From the NCBI RefSeq assembly GCF_030160655.1, contig NZ_BSOT01000005.1:124001-188000 (forward strand): a DNA stretch of 64,000 nt, given 5' to 3'. The notes beneath the pieces are model-generated. The model ran no database searches, was not told where the DNA came from, and saw only the letters and a program-made list of their open reading frames with translations. Shown here one piece after another: positions 37,007 to 46,787 of this stretch. The stretch comes from Agaribacter marinus (GTDB taxonomy: Bacteria; Pseudomonadota; Gammaproteobacteria; Enterobacterales; Alteromonadaceae). Position 1 is the stretch's first letter; each line of letters opens with the position of its first letter. Made by a program: the position numbers and the translations under genes.

Positions 37007-37878
37007 TGTCAGTTTTAATTAATAAAGACACTAAAGTTATCTGCCAAGGCTTTACAGGTGGTCAAGGTACTTTCCACTCAGAGCAAGCAATCGCTTACGG
37101 CACAAAAATGGTTGGTGGTGTAACACCAGGGAAAGGTGGCACTGAGCATTTAGGTTTACCGGTATTTGATACGGTAAAAGACGCAGTTGCAGCAACTGGC
37201 GCAACGGCAACCGTGATTTATGTCCCAGCACCATTTTGTAAAGATTCAATCATTGAAGCAGCAGACGCAGGTATTGAATTGATTGTTTGTATTACTGAAG
37301 GTATACCTACAATCGATATGCTTTATTGCAAAGAATACGTAAGCAAAAAAGGCGTGCGTATGATTGGTCCTAACTGCCCGGGCGTTATTACACCTGACGA
37401 ATGTAAAATTGGTATTATGCCAGGTCACATTCATAAGAAAGGTAAAGTTGGGATTGTATCACGCTCTGGTACTTTGACTTACGAAGCGGTTAAGCAAACC
37501 ACTGACGAAGGTTTTGGTCAATCGAGTTGTGTCGGCATTGGTGGTGACCCAATCCCAGGCTCTAACTTTATCGACATTCTTGAATTGTTCGAAAAAGACC
37601 CTGAAACTGAAGCTATCGTAATGATTGGTGAAATCGGCGGAACTGCTGAAGAAGAAGCTGCTGAATACATTAAAGCTAATGTTACAAAGCCTGTTGTATC
37701 TTATATCGCTGGTGTTACGGCGCCTCCGGGCAAGCGCATGGGTCATGCAGGTGCAATTATCTCTGGTGGTAAAGGAACCGCCGATGATAAATTTAAAGCG
37801 CTTGAAGACGCCGGTGTAAAAACGGTGCGCTCTTTAGCTGAAATTGGTAAAGGCCTACGAGAAATCACTGGCTGGTAA
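37006..37878 (+). CDS. sucD: Succinyl-CoA synthetase alpha subunit
   Basis: The protein has 290 residues. It has the CoA-binding Rossmann start [18 protein letters not shown] near 14-31 and the phosphohistidine loop [18 protein letters not shown] with the active His at 247 (numbered from Met; His246 in E. coli numbering). The phosphorylated histidine relays phosphate between succinyl-phosphate and the nucleotide bound to SucC. It overlaps sucC by one base, and a strong terminator follows 32 bp after its stop, so it closes the TCA operon. Confidence 0.97.
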   Translation: MSVLINKDTKVICQGFTGGQGTFHSEQAIAYGTKMVGGVTPGKGGTEHLGLPVFDTVKDAVAATGATATVIYVPAPFCKDSIIEAADAGIELIVCITEGIPTIDMLYCKEYVSKKGVRMIGPNCPGVITPDECKIGIMPGHIHKKGKVGIVSRSGTLTYEAVKQTTDEGFGQSSCVGIGGDPIPGSNFIDILELFEKDPETEAIVMIGEIGGTAEEEAAEYIKANVTKPVVSYIAGVTAPPGKRMGHAGAIISGGKGTADDKFKALEDAGVKTVRSLAEIGKGLREITGW

Positions 37879-37910
37879 GTATTTTTACTTATACTCATTT
37901 GCACACATAA

Positions 37911-37938
37911 AAACCCGGTTGTTTTACCGGGTTTTTTA
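37911..37938 (+). terminator. sucCD terminator
   Basis: AAACCCGGT (37911-37919) and ACCGGGTTT (37926-37934) form a perfect 9-bp stem with a six-base loop, followed by further T residues. This is a classical intrinsic terminator after sucD. Confidence 0.9.
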
Positions 37939-38139
37939 TTGCCTGTTGTTCTAATGGTGTCTGTGCTTACGTTAGTAAGGATCATATGGGATGTCGCAAT
38001 TGTTAAGTTAGCGGAACTAAGCAGTCATTCAATATACATTTGTATAAAAATATATACGTAAAACCCCAATTCAATCCAAGCATACTTCACAGCGAATGCT
38101 ATACTTTTTTGTAATTTAAAAGATTATGGAAACGAGTTT

Positions 38140-39336
38140 TTGCAGCTAAAAAAAACGTTAATATCAGCTATTTTGTCTGGACTAGTTTTTTTTCACCTAC
38201 CTGCAACAGCATCTGAGTTTGCCGAGTTTTCTGCGTTTGGACGCATTGTGGGCGGTTACCTCGACACTGATGAAGCAAGGTACGAAGGCTACGACGATGA
38301 AGTCAGTTTTTCTCAACAATCTCTTATTGCTGTTCAAGGTGATTTTTCAATATCTGACACACTCACAGTGTCCGCACAATTATTAGCGCATTCTGGAGAC
38401 GAACGACAATCTGGGGCTGAATGGTTATATCTTAGCTATAAACCCAATGTATCGTGGCGTTTTAAAGCCGGTAAAATGAGAACGCCGTTTTTTCGTTACA
38501 GCGACGTGATTGACGTCGGTTTTGCGTACCCTTGGATTTCGCCACCTCAACAAGTATATAGCTCATATTTTTTCTCTAATTATGAAGGCGTGTCCTCTAC
38601 TTATCATTTTGACTATAAACAGACTCACATTGAGCTAGAGGCTTATTTCGGGATACATGACGATGAGTATTCATTTAGAGGTCGTGATATTCGACTAGAT
38701 GTTGAAGAAATTGTCGGTCTACTTGCTACTGCAAACTACGGCAACTTAGGCTTCAGAGCGTCTTATATGCAGTCATCTAAATTTGACGCTGACATTCCAG
38801 AAATTAAAGAGTTTTCTGCAATATTGTCAGCTGCAGGGTTTCAAGATAACGCAAATTCACTTAGTTTTGATGGTACCGCGAGAGGTTATCAATTAGGCGT
38901 AAACTATGATTCATTAGATTATTTTTGGGCTGCAGAATGGATAAGTATTCGTTCTGATGTATTAACGGTGCCTAATGTAGACAGTTACTACCTTAGCGTC
39001 GGTTACAATTTTGATGGCATTCAAACACATGTGACCTATGCAGGGTCGAATGCAACTGTAAAAGCAGCACAAAACTTTATCCCTAAAGGTGTAAACCCTC
39101 AGTTAGATGCGTTGTCGTTTGGTTATGACAATTTTATCGATAACTTGTTGGTTGATTCTCTCAAATCGATTTCAGTGGGTCTTCGTTATGATTTTATGCA
39201 CAATGTTGCCGCAAAAGTAGAAGTCAGCTTTTTAAATGGCGAGCCGGGTGAAGACGCATTTTTCACTGACATTAGTACAAACTCTTTTGACCGAAAGGCA
39301 AGGCTCTATCAAATTGGCCTTGAGTGGGTGTACTGA
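38140..39336 (+). CDS. Porin-like outer-membrane beta-barrel protein
   Basis: The protein has 398 residues starting at a TTG (GGAAACGAG upstream is a plausible ribosome site). It has a signal peptide ending HLPATA-SEF. The mature part has alternating strands throughout and ends ARLYQIGLEWVY with an aromatic C-terminus, as in outer-membrane barrels. The fragment FKAGKMRTPFFRYSDVIDVG resembles porins that form trimeric channels. Its stop overlaps the start of a small phosphate-binding-protein-like gene (TGATG), so the two are translationally coupled. The channel's substrate is unknown; anions are possible given the neighbour. Confidence 0.75.
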   Translation: MQLKKTLISAILSGLVFFHLPATASEFAEFSAFGRIVGGYLDTDEARYEGYDDEVSFSQQSLIAVQGDFSISDTLTVSAQLLAHSGDERQSGAEWLYLSYKPNVSWRFKAGKMRTPFFRYSDVIDVGFAYPWISPPQQVYSSYFFSNYEGVSSTYHFDYKQTHIELEAYFGIHDDEYSFRGRDIRLDVEEIVGLLATANYGNLGFRASYMQSSKFDADIPEIKEFSAILSAAGFQDNANSLSFDGTARGYQLGVNYDSLDYFWAAEWISIRSDVLTVPNVDSYYLSVGYNFDGIQTHVTYAGSNATVKAAQNFIPKGVNPQLDALSFGYDNFIDNLLVDSLKSISVGLRYDFMHNVAAKVEVSFLNGEPGEDAFFTDISTNSFDRKARLYQIGLEWVY

Positions 39337-39752
39337 TGAAAAGCGTGACGCTATTGTTTTTATTTTCAATCATTTGTTTTAATACAAACGCTGATGACAG
39401 CACGCTTATTATTGTTGCAAATACAAAGAGTGCACCAATCGACATAGAAAAAAGGCAAGTACGAGATATTTTTATGGGGAATAATAGTAGTATTCCGCTA
39501 CTGCCTGTCGCCTTGTCGCCCAAAAGCCCAGTCCGTTTTCTATTTAATACTAAAATTGTCGGATTGACTGAATCCAGAATACAGTCTTACTGGGCGCAAA
39601 TGCGCTTTAGTGGACGTAATAAACCCCCTCAAGAGTTTGATAGCGTAGATTCTTTGTTAGCATACGTGCAAAATAATGAGGGCACAATTACGTATTTGCC
39701 ATCAACTATGGATATACCTGATGGCTTAACTGTCATCTATTCTACTGAATAA
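39336..39752 (+). CDS. Small secreted phosphate-binding-protein-like (PstS-type) protein
   Basis: The start is placed at ATG 39336, overlapping the porin stop by one base; the protein then begins MKSVTLLFLFSIICFNTNAD, a signal peptide. The mature part has about 120 residues: LIIVANTKSAPIDIEKRQVRDIFMGN, then IQSYWAQMRFSGRNKPPQEF and YVQNNEGTITYLPS. This pattern matches the truncated PstS-like proteins of marine bacteria, which keep only part of the binding-protein fold and are too short to bind phosphate as full PstS does. The gene is convergent, 5 bp apart, with the GGDEF-EAL gene. A role as periplasmic signal partner is an inference. Confidence 0.72.
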   Translation: MKSVTLLFLFSIICFNTNADDSTLIIVANTKSAPIDIEKRQVRDIFMGNNSSIPLLPVALSPKSPVRFLFNTKIVGLTESRIQSYWAQMRFSGRNKPPQEFDSVDSLLAYVQNNEGTITYLPSTMDIPDGLTVIYSTE

Positions 39753-39757
39753 ATAGA

Positions 39758-41821
39758 TTATTTCTGTAAGGCGGTAAGCACCGAATTTAGCGGTTCAGGT
39801 TTGCCAAAATAGTAACCTTGTAGTGTATGGCAACCAAACCCTGCTAAGAGATCACTTTGTTCTAGCGTTTCAACGCCTTCAACACACACCTCCAGATTTA
39901 ACGCGTTTGCCATATCCACGATGATGTTAGTGATAATGGCGTTGCGTTCTGACACGCAAATATTGTCAATAAATTGCTTGTCTACTTTTAGTGTATCAAT
40001 GTCTATTTTTGTTAAATAGCTCAACGAAGAATAACCCGTGCCGAAATCATCCAATGCAATAGAGCAACCCATTTCTTTTATACGTGATATGAATTGGTTG
40101 GCCAGTTCGAAATTTTCCAGATATGCAGATTCAGTAATTTCGAACTGCAGATTCATAGGGTTTATATTGTGTTTTTCGAGTAGTTTACCAACTAAGGTGA
40201 CCAGTGAGGTGTCCTTTAAGTCATGTGCAGATAAATTCAGCGATACTTTTATTTTTCTATTAATGTCCAGTATTTGCTGCATGTCTTGTATGACTTGATG
40301 TACTAACCAGTATGTAATTGCTGAGATCTTGCCACTTTGCTCCGCCACTGGAATGAATTCAGCTGGAGAAACGTTTCCAAGCTTTTTGTTATCCCAACGC
40401 GCAAGGGCTTCATATCCAACCACTTCACTCAAGCTATTTACTTTAGGTTGATAACGTAGGCTAAATTCATTTTCCTTAATCCCATCATTAATGTTGTTGG
40501 CTATATTGAGCTTTCTTCTGCTTGTTTCTATCATTGCTGGTGAGAAGATAAGGTGAGTATTTCTGCCGGAAGCTTTTGCTTGATACATCGCGACGTCGGC
40601 ATTGGTGATAAGTTGAGATATTTTGTAATTGGCTGATTTAGCGTTTGCGATGCCTAGGCTAGTACCAACCTGTACCTTCCAGTTATCAATATTCATTGGA
40701 GTAGATAGGTGTGAAATGAATTTTTGTGCCTTTATTTCAATTTGTTCAACGTTGAATGTTTCTTCAAAAGAAATTAAGAATTCATCCCCGCCTAACCTAG
40801 CCACGTTTGCGTTGTTATCTACAAAACTGACTATTTTTTCTGCAATATTTTGGAGTAGCTTATCCCCAATTTCATGTCCAAACGAGTCATTGACCTGCTT
40901 AAAGCCATCGAGGTCGAAAAAGAATAAAATGATGTCAGTGCGATAGATTTTTGCCTGTTCTAGAGAGGCGTTAAGTTTTTGCATAAAAAACTGTCTATTG
41001 GGTAGCTCTGTTAAACTGTCGTAGTTGGCAAGTTTTTCCATGGTTTTTTGTTGCGTGAGCAACAATCTATTTTTTTGCTTGTTTTTGTCTACCTCTATGT
41101 TTATTGCTTCCAACATACTGTTTAGACCTTGGGTAAGGTCTCGTACTTCCTGTTTACCTTTTAGCTCAGCGACGAGGCTATAGTCATTTGTTTCTCTTAT
41201 TTTCCGCATGAAGCTATTCAGACGGACAAGGGGCAATAAGGCTTTATGTTGAAAACCTAAAATAATCAAAATTGCGAAAATCATCGTGATTAAGGCCCAA
41301 GGAATCACCGAGCCTAATAACTTGTATTTACTCTTAGTGAGTGGTTCAGATATGTCGTTTACAATGATTAGATAACCGAGTGGGAGTTGCATATCGCCAA
41401 TTCGTTTCTTCGCCAAAATGTTATTATTTATTTGATGCATACCTTCAGAGTACGCGTAATATTCGTCATAATTGACCGGCGGTAATGACATGATTTCTTC
41501 AACTGAGTGGCTATTGGTAATCACTCTGCCTAAATACGAACTAATAACATTGTTGTCGTTATCTAAGACGGCCGCGTAGCGAACATTGTCGTATTGGCCT
41601 AAACGTAACAATATTCTATAAATGGTGAATTCATCTTGTTCATCGACCGATGGAATGAGATCGACGGCTAAGTTTTCAGATAAACCGTTTAAGTCCTTAC
41701 TAGCAGACTCTTGATATAGCGTATCGAACGACGCGATCGATAGCCATACGGTCAATACACTTACAAAAGTGATTGACGAGAAGGCTAATACGGCAATTTC
41801 CACTCGCAAGCTTTTAGTCAT
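39758..41821 (-). CDS. Membrane GGDEF-EAL protein (dual cyclic-di-GMP enzyme)
   Basis: The protein has 687 residues. Two membrane helices, near 10-30 and 168-188, enclose a periplasmic sensor of about 135 residues. A HAMP-like linker follows to about 245. The GGDEF domain has an intact motif at 344-348 (RLGGDEFLISF), and the EAL domain has an intact Glu-Ala-Leu from Glu471 (GYEALARWD) and DDFGTGYSSLSYL later on. Both motifs are intact, so it could be a cyclase, a phosphodiesterase or both. It is convergent with the porin/binding-protein pair, 5 bp from the latter, which makes that small secreted protein a candidate periplasmic partner. Confidence 0.88.
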   Translation of the reverse strand: MTKSLRVEIAVLAFSSITFVSVLTVWLSIASFDTLYQESASKDLNGLSENLAVDLIPSVDEQDEFTIYRILLRLGQYDNVRYAAVLDNDNNVISSYLGRVITNSHSVEEIMSLPPVNYDEYYAYSEGMHQINNNILAKKRIGDMQLPLGYLIIVNDISEPLTKSKYKLLGSVIPWALITMIFAILIILGFQHKALLPLVRLNSFMRKIRETNDYSLVAELKGKQEVRDLTQGLNSMLEAINIEVDKNKQKNRLLLTQQKTMEKLANYDSLTELPNRQFFMQKLNASLEQAKIYRTDIILFFFDLDGFKQVNDSFGHEIGDKLLQNIAEKIVSFVDNNANVARLGGDEFLISFEETFNVEQIEIKAQKFISHLSTPMNIDNWKVQVGTSLGIANAKSANYKISQLITNADVAMYQAKASGRNTHLIFSPAMIETSRRKLNIANNINDGIKENEFSLRYQPKVNSLSEVVGYEALARWDNKKLGNVSPAEFIPVAEQSGKISAITYWLVHQVIQDMQQILDINRKIKVSLNLSAHDLKDTSLVTLVGKLLEKHNINPMNLQFEITESAYLENFELANQFISRIKEMGCSIALDDFGTGYSSLSYLTKIDIDTLKVDKQFIDNICVSERNAIITNIIVDMANALNLEVCVEGVETLEQSDLLAGFGCHTLQGYYFGKPEPLNSVLTALQK

Positions 41822-42265
41822 TTTTTATTTTATACCACTGCTGTATACCAATGCATTGAAAGGCAAGATAAATGCATCTTCTTATGTTCATACGTTTATC
41901 TTGTCTATATCGGCCTACATTGTCATTTCGCCATATTGATTTATTCACCTATTTTTGCATCTTTGATAATGGATTATGTGAAATTTTGTAAGCGTTATAC
42001 CAGAATACAGCCAACTTTCACGCCTTCAAAAGGAGGCGTTGATGTAGCGCCTTAAGTGATATTAATCCTTTTAAATACAGCAAGTTGAGCCATCAATACG
42101 CGATCCAAAAAAGTGTGTATTGTTAAATAAATGTTTAAAAAATATTGTGAATACGTATGCAGAAGTTTGTCATTCAGATGTGCTTGCCATTAGTATGCAC
42201 CCGTCAATAAAAATAAGCACAGTACGCGAATATGACTGACCGTACATAAATCATGGGACACTCTG
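41822..42265. other. Intergenic region with TonB receptor promoter
   Basis: This 444-bp region separates the minus-strand GGDEF-EAL gene from the first TonB receptor gene. It holds the near-palindromic 14-mer at 42148-42161 and a small inverted repeat CGCCT/AGGCG at 42021-42038. I see no gene in it. The promoter of the receptor gene must lie near or after the 14-mer. Confidence 0.55.
42148..42161. promoter_or_regulatory. Candidate LacI-type operator, copy 1 (TGAATACGTATGCA)
   Basis: This 14-mer has a palindromic core ATACGTAT and lies 105 bp before the first TonB receptor gene. The identical sequence stands at 47292-47305 before the second receptor, and a one-base variant at 56070-56083 before the GH13 gene. 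A dimeric regulator, probably LacI-type, is inferred. Confidence 0.6.
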
Positions 42266-45052
42266 ATGAAACAATTTAAACCTAATTTAATTAAACTAGC
42301 GCTACTCAGCAGCGGTTTAGCATTTACTTCAACAAATGCTATTGCACAAGAAGCCCCTGCTAGTGAGGATAATTTAAACGTTGAAGTCATTGAAGTGTCG
42401 GGTATTCGCGGTTCACTCATGCGAGCGCAAGCGATAAAGATGGACAACACATCTATTGTCGAAGCGCTATCTGCAGAAGATATTGGTAAATTACCAGATA
42501 CGTCAATTGCAGAGTCGTTAGCAAGGTTACCTGGTTTATCCGGTGAGCGCCGCAACGGTCGCACAAGTGGTTTGTCGGTACGAGGTTTTAATGAAAATTA
42601 TGTGGGTACCAGTTTAAATGGTCGAGAGTTGTTGGGCATGGGGGATAACCGTGGTGTCGAATACGATTTATACCCGTCCGAAATAGTATCGAATGTACTG
42701 GTTTATAAGACACCCGAAGCAGGCCTATTGCAACAAGGCATTGGCGGTACTGTAGATTTACAAACGATTAATCCGCTAGGTAAGGATAGAACAATTACAT
42801 TTAATGGATTGTTAGAGAAAAATGGCTTGGATTCAGCTAATCCAGATTTTGATGATGAAGGTCATCGGTTTTCTCTAAACTATGTGGATTCTATTAATGA
42901 TGACACGTTGGGCATCGCATTAACGTTTGCATCAATGGAATCGCCTAGTCAAGAACAGCACTTTAGAGGTTGGGGGTATACGAATGCAAACCCTGAAAGA
43001 GCCGCTGCTGGTGTAACTGTGCCTGAGGGCACCTTAATACTTGGTGGGCATGATTCATTTGTTCGTTCATCTTTAATGGATAGAGACTCGCTTGCTGCAG
43101 TAATTCAATGGCAACCGTCAGATAAGTTATCCCTAAAATTAGACGCGTTATACATTGATTTTAAAGAAGACAAAATTAAACGTGGTCTTGAAGAAGGCGG
43201 CCCTGAATGGGGGACGAGTGAATACACAATCACAGAAGTAGACAATGGTCTTGTCACTGCAGGTACGGTTCAAGGTTTCCACTCTGTCATACGTAATGAT
43301 GCCGAAAGTACTGAAGCCGATTTAACGACATTGGGCTTAAACGTTGAATATGAAATCAATGATACTTGGGTTGCCGAATTAGACATTTCTACTGGTTCAG
43401 TTGAAAAAGAGCTGCAAGATGTTGAGAGTTACTCTGGGGTTGGCCGTGCTGGTGTTGAAGGCAGACCTATTACACCAAGAGCGTTTACAATGACGTCGAC
43501 CGGCGCTGTTTATAGCGATCACCCAACAATTGCAGGACCAGATTTAACAGATCCTAATTTAATTCGCTTGGCTGGCCCGCAAGCATGGGGACATCCGCTT
43601 ATAGGGTCTGACGCACAAGATGGGTTTGTGAATAACCCGCTGTTTGAAGAAGATTTAACGACAGCGCGTTTTCAGGTTACTGGGGCGGTAGATTACGGTG
43701 TAATTGCAGATGTTGAGTTTGGCGTCGCGTTTTCTGACAGAGAAAAAAGCAAAGATAACAATGGCTTTTTCCTGACATCACCAGACTATCCAAATTCAGG
43801 ACCAATTCCTAATGTCTTAGGTGTTGCTAATTTAGGGTTTTTAGGTATTGATGGTGTATTGGCCTATGACAGCTTGTCTTTATTCAATTCTGGTTTTTAC
43901 ACAAGTACCGACGCGGGACTGGTTGAACCAAATCGCTTAGGTGATACTTATACCGTTAAAGAAGAGTTAGCCACAATTTATGCGAAGGCAACAATTAGTA
44001 CTGATATTGGCGATATGTACTTGCGCGGTAATTTTGGATTGCAAGTGGTGAGTGCTGACCAAATGTCATCGGGTTTCTCCGTTACTAGTGACGCACAAGG
44101 GCTAGTTATTGCGGCGCCGGTAGAAGGTGATGACAGTTACACTGACGTATTGCCAAGTTTGAACCTAAGCTTAGAAGTCGCAGAGGGGCAATTTGTGAGA
44201 CTTGGTGCATCGAAAACAATTTCGCGCCCGCGTATGGATGATATGCGTCCTAATAATCAGGCGACCTTTGCGTTTAATGACCAACAGATTTCTACGACAG
44301 ATCCTCAACGTAGCGCATGGTCAGGCAGTGGCGGTAATCCAATTCTTAAGCCATATGAAGCCAATCAGTTTGATTTAGCTTATGAGTATTATTATGCGGA
44401 CGACGGCTATGTGGCTGGGTCTTATTTCTTCAAAGATTTAACTAACTGGCACAGAACGGCAAAAGTGGTTCAAGATTTCTCAGATGTGTATATTCCGTCA
44501 TTGCATCAAGACTCACAGGGTAATACACCTGCGACTTTCCTTGGGTTAGTTGATTCACCTGAAGATGGTTTGCAAGGTTTTGTACGTGGCTATGAATTGC
44601 AAGCCAGCTTACCATTTCATATTGTGAGCGACGCACTTGAAGGGTTTGGTATATTTGCAAGTGCTACTTTTTTAACTGGCAACTTTAAGGACGGTACACG
44701 TGTACCAGGCTTGTCTGAAGAAAGTTATCAGATGACGGCATTTTACGAAAATTCTGGCTTTGAAGCACGTGTTTCAGCGAGAAAACGTGATGATTTTGCT
44801 ACTGAAGTACGCGGCTTGAGCCTGTCTTTAGCTGAAACGGTTGATCAAGGTTCTACATTGGTTGACGCGCAAATTGGGTACGATTTCAGTGAGTCTGGGA
44901 TTGATGCGCTTGAAGGTTTACGAATTACACTTCAAGGTCAAAATCTAACAGATGAAGAAACGATTCAGGCGAATGAAGCAGATCCTAGACAAATTACTCA
45001 GTATCAAGTATTCGGACGTAATTTCTTATTAGGGTTTAATTACAGCTTTTAA
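42266..45052 (+). CDS. TonB-dependent receptor (outer membrane, alpha-glucan locus)
   Basis: The protein has 928 residues. The signal peptide ends near NAIA-QEAP. The N-terminal plug follows: VIEVSGIRGSLMRAQ, then ALSAEDIGKLPDTSIAESLARLPG and LSVRGFNENYVGTSLNGRE. This is the style of the large Caulobacter/Xanthomonas/Alteromonas carbohydrate receptors. The barrel ends FGRNFLLGFNYSF with the usual C-terminal Phe. Such receptors import oligosaccharides across the outer membrane using TonB energy. The candidate operator 105 bp upstream and the downstream hydrolases suggest maltodextrin-type substrates. A terminator follows the gene. Confidence 0.93.
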   Translation: MKQFKPNLIKLALLSSGLAFTSTNAIAQEAPASEDNLNVEVIEVSGIRGSLMRAQAIKMDNTSIVEALSAEDIGKLPDTSIAESLARLPGLSGERRNGRTSGLSVRGFNENYVGTSLNGRELLGMGDNRGVEYDLYPSEIVSNVLVYKTPEAGLLQQGIGGTVDLQTINPLGKDRTITFNGLLEKNGLDSANPDFDDEGHRFSLNYVDSINDDTLGIALTFASMESPSQEQHFRGWGYTNANPERAAAGVTVPEGTLILGGHDSFVRSSLMDRDSLAAVIQWQPSDKLSLKLDALYIDFKEDKIKRGLEEGGPEWGTSEYTITEVDNGLVTAGTVQGFHSVIRNDAESTEADLTTLGLNVEYEINDTWVAELDISTGSVEKELQDVESYSGVGRAGVEGRPITPRAFTMTSTGAVYSDHPTIAGPDLTDPNLIRLAGPQAWGHPLIGSDAQDGFVNNPLFEEDLTTARFQVTGAVDYGVIADVEFGVAFSDREKSKDNNGFFLTSPDYPNSGPIPNVLGVANLGFLGIDGVLAYDSLSLFNSGFYTSTDAGLVEPNRLGDTYTVKEELATIYAKATISTDIGDMYLRGNFGLQVVSADQMSSGFSVTSDAQGLVIAAPVEGDDSYTDVLPSLNLSLEVAEGQFVRLGASKTISRPRMDDMRPNNQATFAFNDQQISTTDPQRSAWSGSGGNPILKPYEANQFDLAYEYYYADDGYVAGSYFFKDLTNWHRTAKVVQDFSDVYIPSLHQDSQGNTPATFLGLVDSPEDGLQGFVRGYELQASLPFHIVSDALEGFGIFASATFLTGNFKDGTRVPGLSEESYQMTAFYENSGFEARVSARKRDDFATEVRGLSLSLAETVDQGSTLVDAQIGYDFSESGIDALEGLRITLQGQNLTDEETIQANEADPRQITQYQVFGRNFLLGFNYSF

Positions 45053-45091
45053 TGTATTGAATTCATTGTGTGAGGTTGTACCTCTGTGTTG

Positions 45092-45119
45092 CTCGCTAAC
45101 GAAAGTTAGCGAGTTTTTT
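45092..45119 (+). terminator. Terminator after first TonB receptor gene
   Basis: CTCGCTAAC (45092-45100) and GTTAGCGAG (45105-45113) form a perfect 9-bp stem with a GAAA loop, followed by six T. It separates the receptor from the halogenase-like gene. Confidence 0.92.
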
Positions 45120-45241
45120 CATTTACAATGGGTTTGAGCGTGATGATCTTATATTTGTTTGAAAGAGGCTTTGCGCCATCCTTATGCATTGTGTTTACAC
45201 CTAGTTTGTGTCATTTATGTCTAATAGGTAAAAGGTGAACA

Positions 45242-46735
45242 ATGAATACAATTAAAAGAGTCGTGATTGTGGGTGGGGGCACCGCGGGTTGGTTAACCGC
45301 CGCTTTGTTGCAAAAAGTGATTGGGCCGTCTATTCATATCGAATTAGTCGAATCTGAAGATATTGGCACCGTTGGTGTGGGTGAAGCCACAATACCACCT
45401 ATTAGATTAGTGAATCAGGTACTGGGTATTAACGAAGCTGAGTTCATTAAAGAGACTAATGCGACGATTAAGTTAGCTATTCGCTTCGAAAATTGGCGAG
45501 TGAATGGCGAAGACTATTATCATACCTTTGGTGCACCCGGTCGTTCGATGGCTTTTTGTCATTTTCATCATTTTTGGCAACGGGCTAAACAAGAATGTGG
45601 GGAAAAGCATAGTTTATGGGACTACGATTTAAATTATTTATGTTGTGAAGCTGGAAAGTTTGCGCAAATCAACGCCAAAGATCCTGTCCTCGAATTACCT
45701 CATGCCTATCATTTTGATGCGTCTGCTTATGCACGCTTTTTGCGAAAATATGCCGAAAAATTGAATGTAGTGCGCACAGAAGGAATCGTAGAACGCGTAA
45801 TTGAAGACCCTGTAAATGGCGACATTACCGGGGTAATGTTGAAAGATGGTAAGCAGGTCAAGGGGGATTTTTTTATTGATTGCTCTGGGTTTAGAGGCCT
45901 ATTAATTCAGCGACACTATAACGTTGGTTATGAAGATTGGACACATTGGCTCCCCTGTGATCGTGCGGTAGCAATGCCTTCTGAGCGTCATGAAAATACC
46001 GCGCCGTATACTCGTGCTATTGCGCATGAAGCCGGTTGGCAGTGGCGTATACCGCTGCAACATCGTAATGGTAATGGATTAGTTTATAGTAGTCAGTTTT
46101 ATAGTCAGCAAGAAGCAGAGGACTTATTGCTTGCCAATCTTGATACTAAAGCGCTTGGCGATCCCCTACATATTCAATTTAGGACCGGCCGCAGACGACA
46201 ACAGTGGCATAAAAATGTCGTTGCCATTGGCTTATCTAGTGGCTTTTTGGAGCCACTTGAAAGTACAAGTATTCACCTTATTCAATCTGCGATTACTAGG
46301 TTGATTCACCTGTTTCCGCATAATGGTATGAGTGAGGCCAATACTGCTGAATATAACCGGCAATCACAGATAGAATATGAACAAATCAGAGATTTTATCA
46401 TCCTGCATTATTACGTGAATGAGCGAGACGATTCTCGGTTTTGGAAACAAATGCGTGAAATGTCAGTACCGGAGAGTTTACTGCATAAGATCAAACTGTT
46501 TCGGGATAGTGGTAAATTGTTTAGAGAACAGAATGATCTTTTCTTGGAGTCTTCATGGTTACAAGTGATGCTAGGACAGGGCATTGAACCTACTGACTAT
46601 CACCCTATTGCGAACGCAATGTCACAGGCACAATTGTTAAATATGATGAAGCAGTTGCGAGATATTAAACAAGAGCCCATAGCGAAACTACCTACACATG
46701 ACGCATTTTTGGCAAACTATACAAAGGCGGTTTAA
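45242..46735 (+). CDS. Tryptophan-halogenase-like FAD-dependent protein
   Basis: The protein has 497 residues. It has the FAD fingerprint GGGTAGW at 11-17 and VGVGEATIPPI near 45-55. It has a halogenase-type WxWxIP motif (WQWRIP at 266-271) and a Lys in TIKLAIRFENW that may match the active-site lysine of halogenases. The family includes PrnA-type tryptophan halogenases, but the copies near TonB receptors in Alteromonadales and Caulobacter have unknown substrates. The gene has AAAGGTGA before its ATG. It lies between the two receptor genes of the glucan locus, so a role tied to that uptake is possible but unproven. Confidence 0.88.
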   Translation: MNTIKRVVIVGGGTAGWLTAALLQKVIGPSIHIELVESEDIGTVGVGEATIPPIRLVNQVLGINEAEFIKETNATIKLAIRFENWRVNGEDYYHTFGAPGRSMAFCHFHHFWQRAKQECGEKHSLWDYDLNYLCCEAGKFAQINAKDPVLELPHAYHFDASAYARFLRKYAEKLNVVRTEGIVERVIEDPVNGDITGVMLKDGKQVKGDFFIDCSGFRGLLIQRHYNVGYEDWTHWLPCDRAVAMPSERHENTAPYTRAIAHEAGWQWRIPLQHRNGNGLVYSSQFYSQQEAEDLLLANLDTKALGDPLHIQFRTGRRRQQWHKNVVAIGLSSGFLEPLESTSIHLIQSAITRLIHLFPHNGMSEANTAEYNRQSQIEYEQIRDFIILHYYVNERDDSRFWKQMREMSVPESLLHKIKLFRDSGKLFREQNDLFLESSWLQVMLGQGIEPTDYHPIANAMSQAQLLNMMKQLRDIKQEPIAKLPTHDAFLANYTKAV

Positions 46736-46787
46736 GCCTTAATATATTATGCGAGTGTGCCTGACGTACAGTGCTTATGCGCGTCGA

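Noticed and set aside
38050-38060. ATACGTA-containing sequence before the porin gene as a further copy of the glucan operator
   Set aside because: The palindromic core is not complete (ATACGTAA) and flanking bases do not match; no link to the glucan genes.
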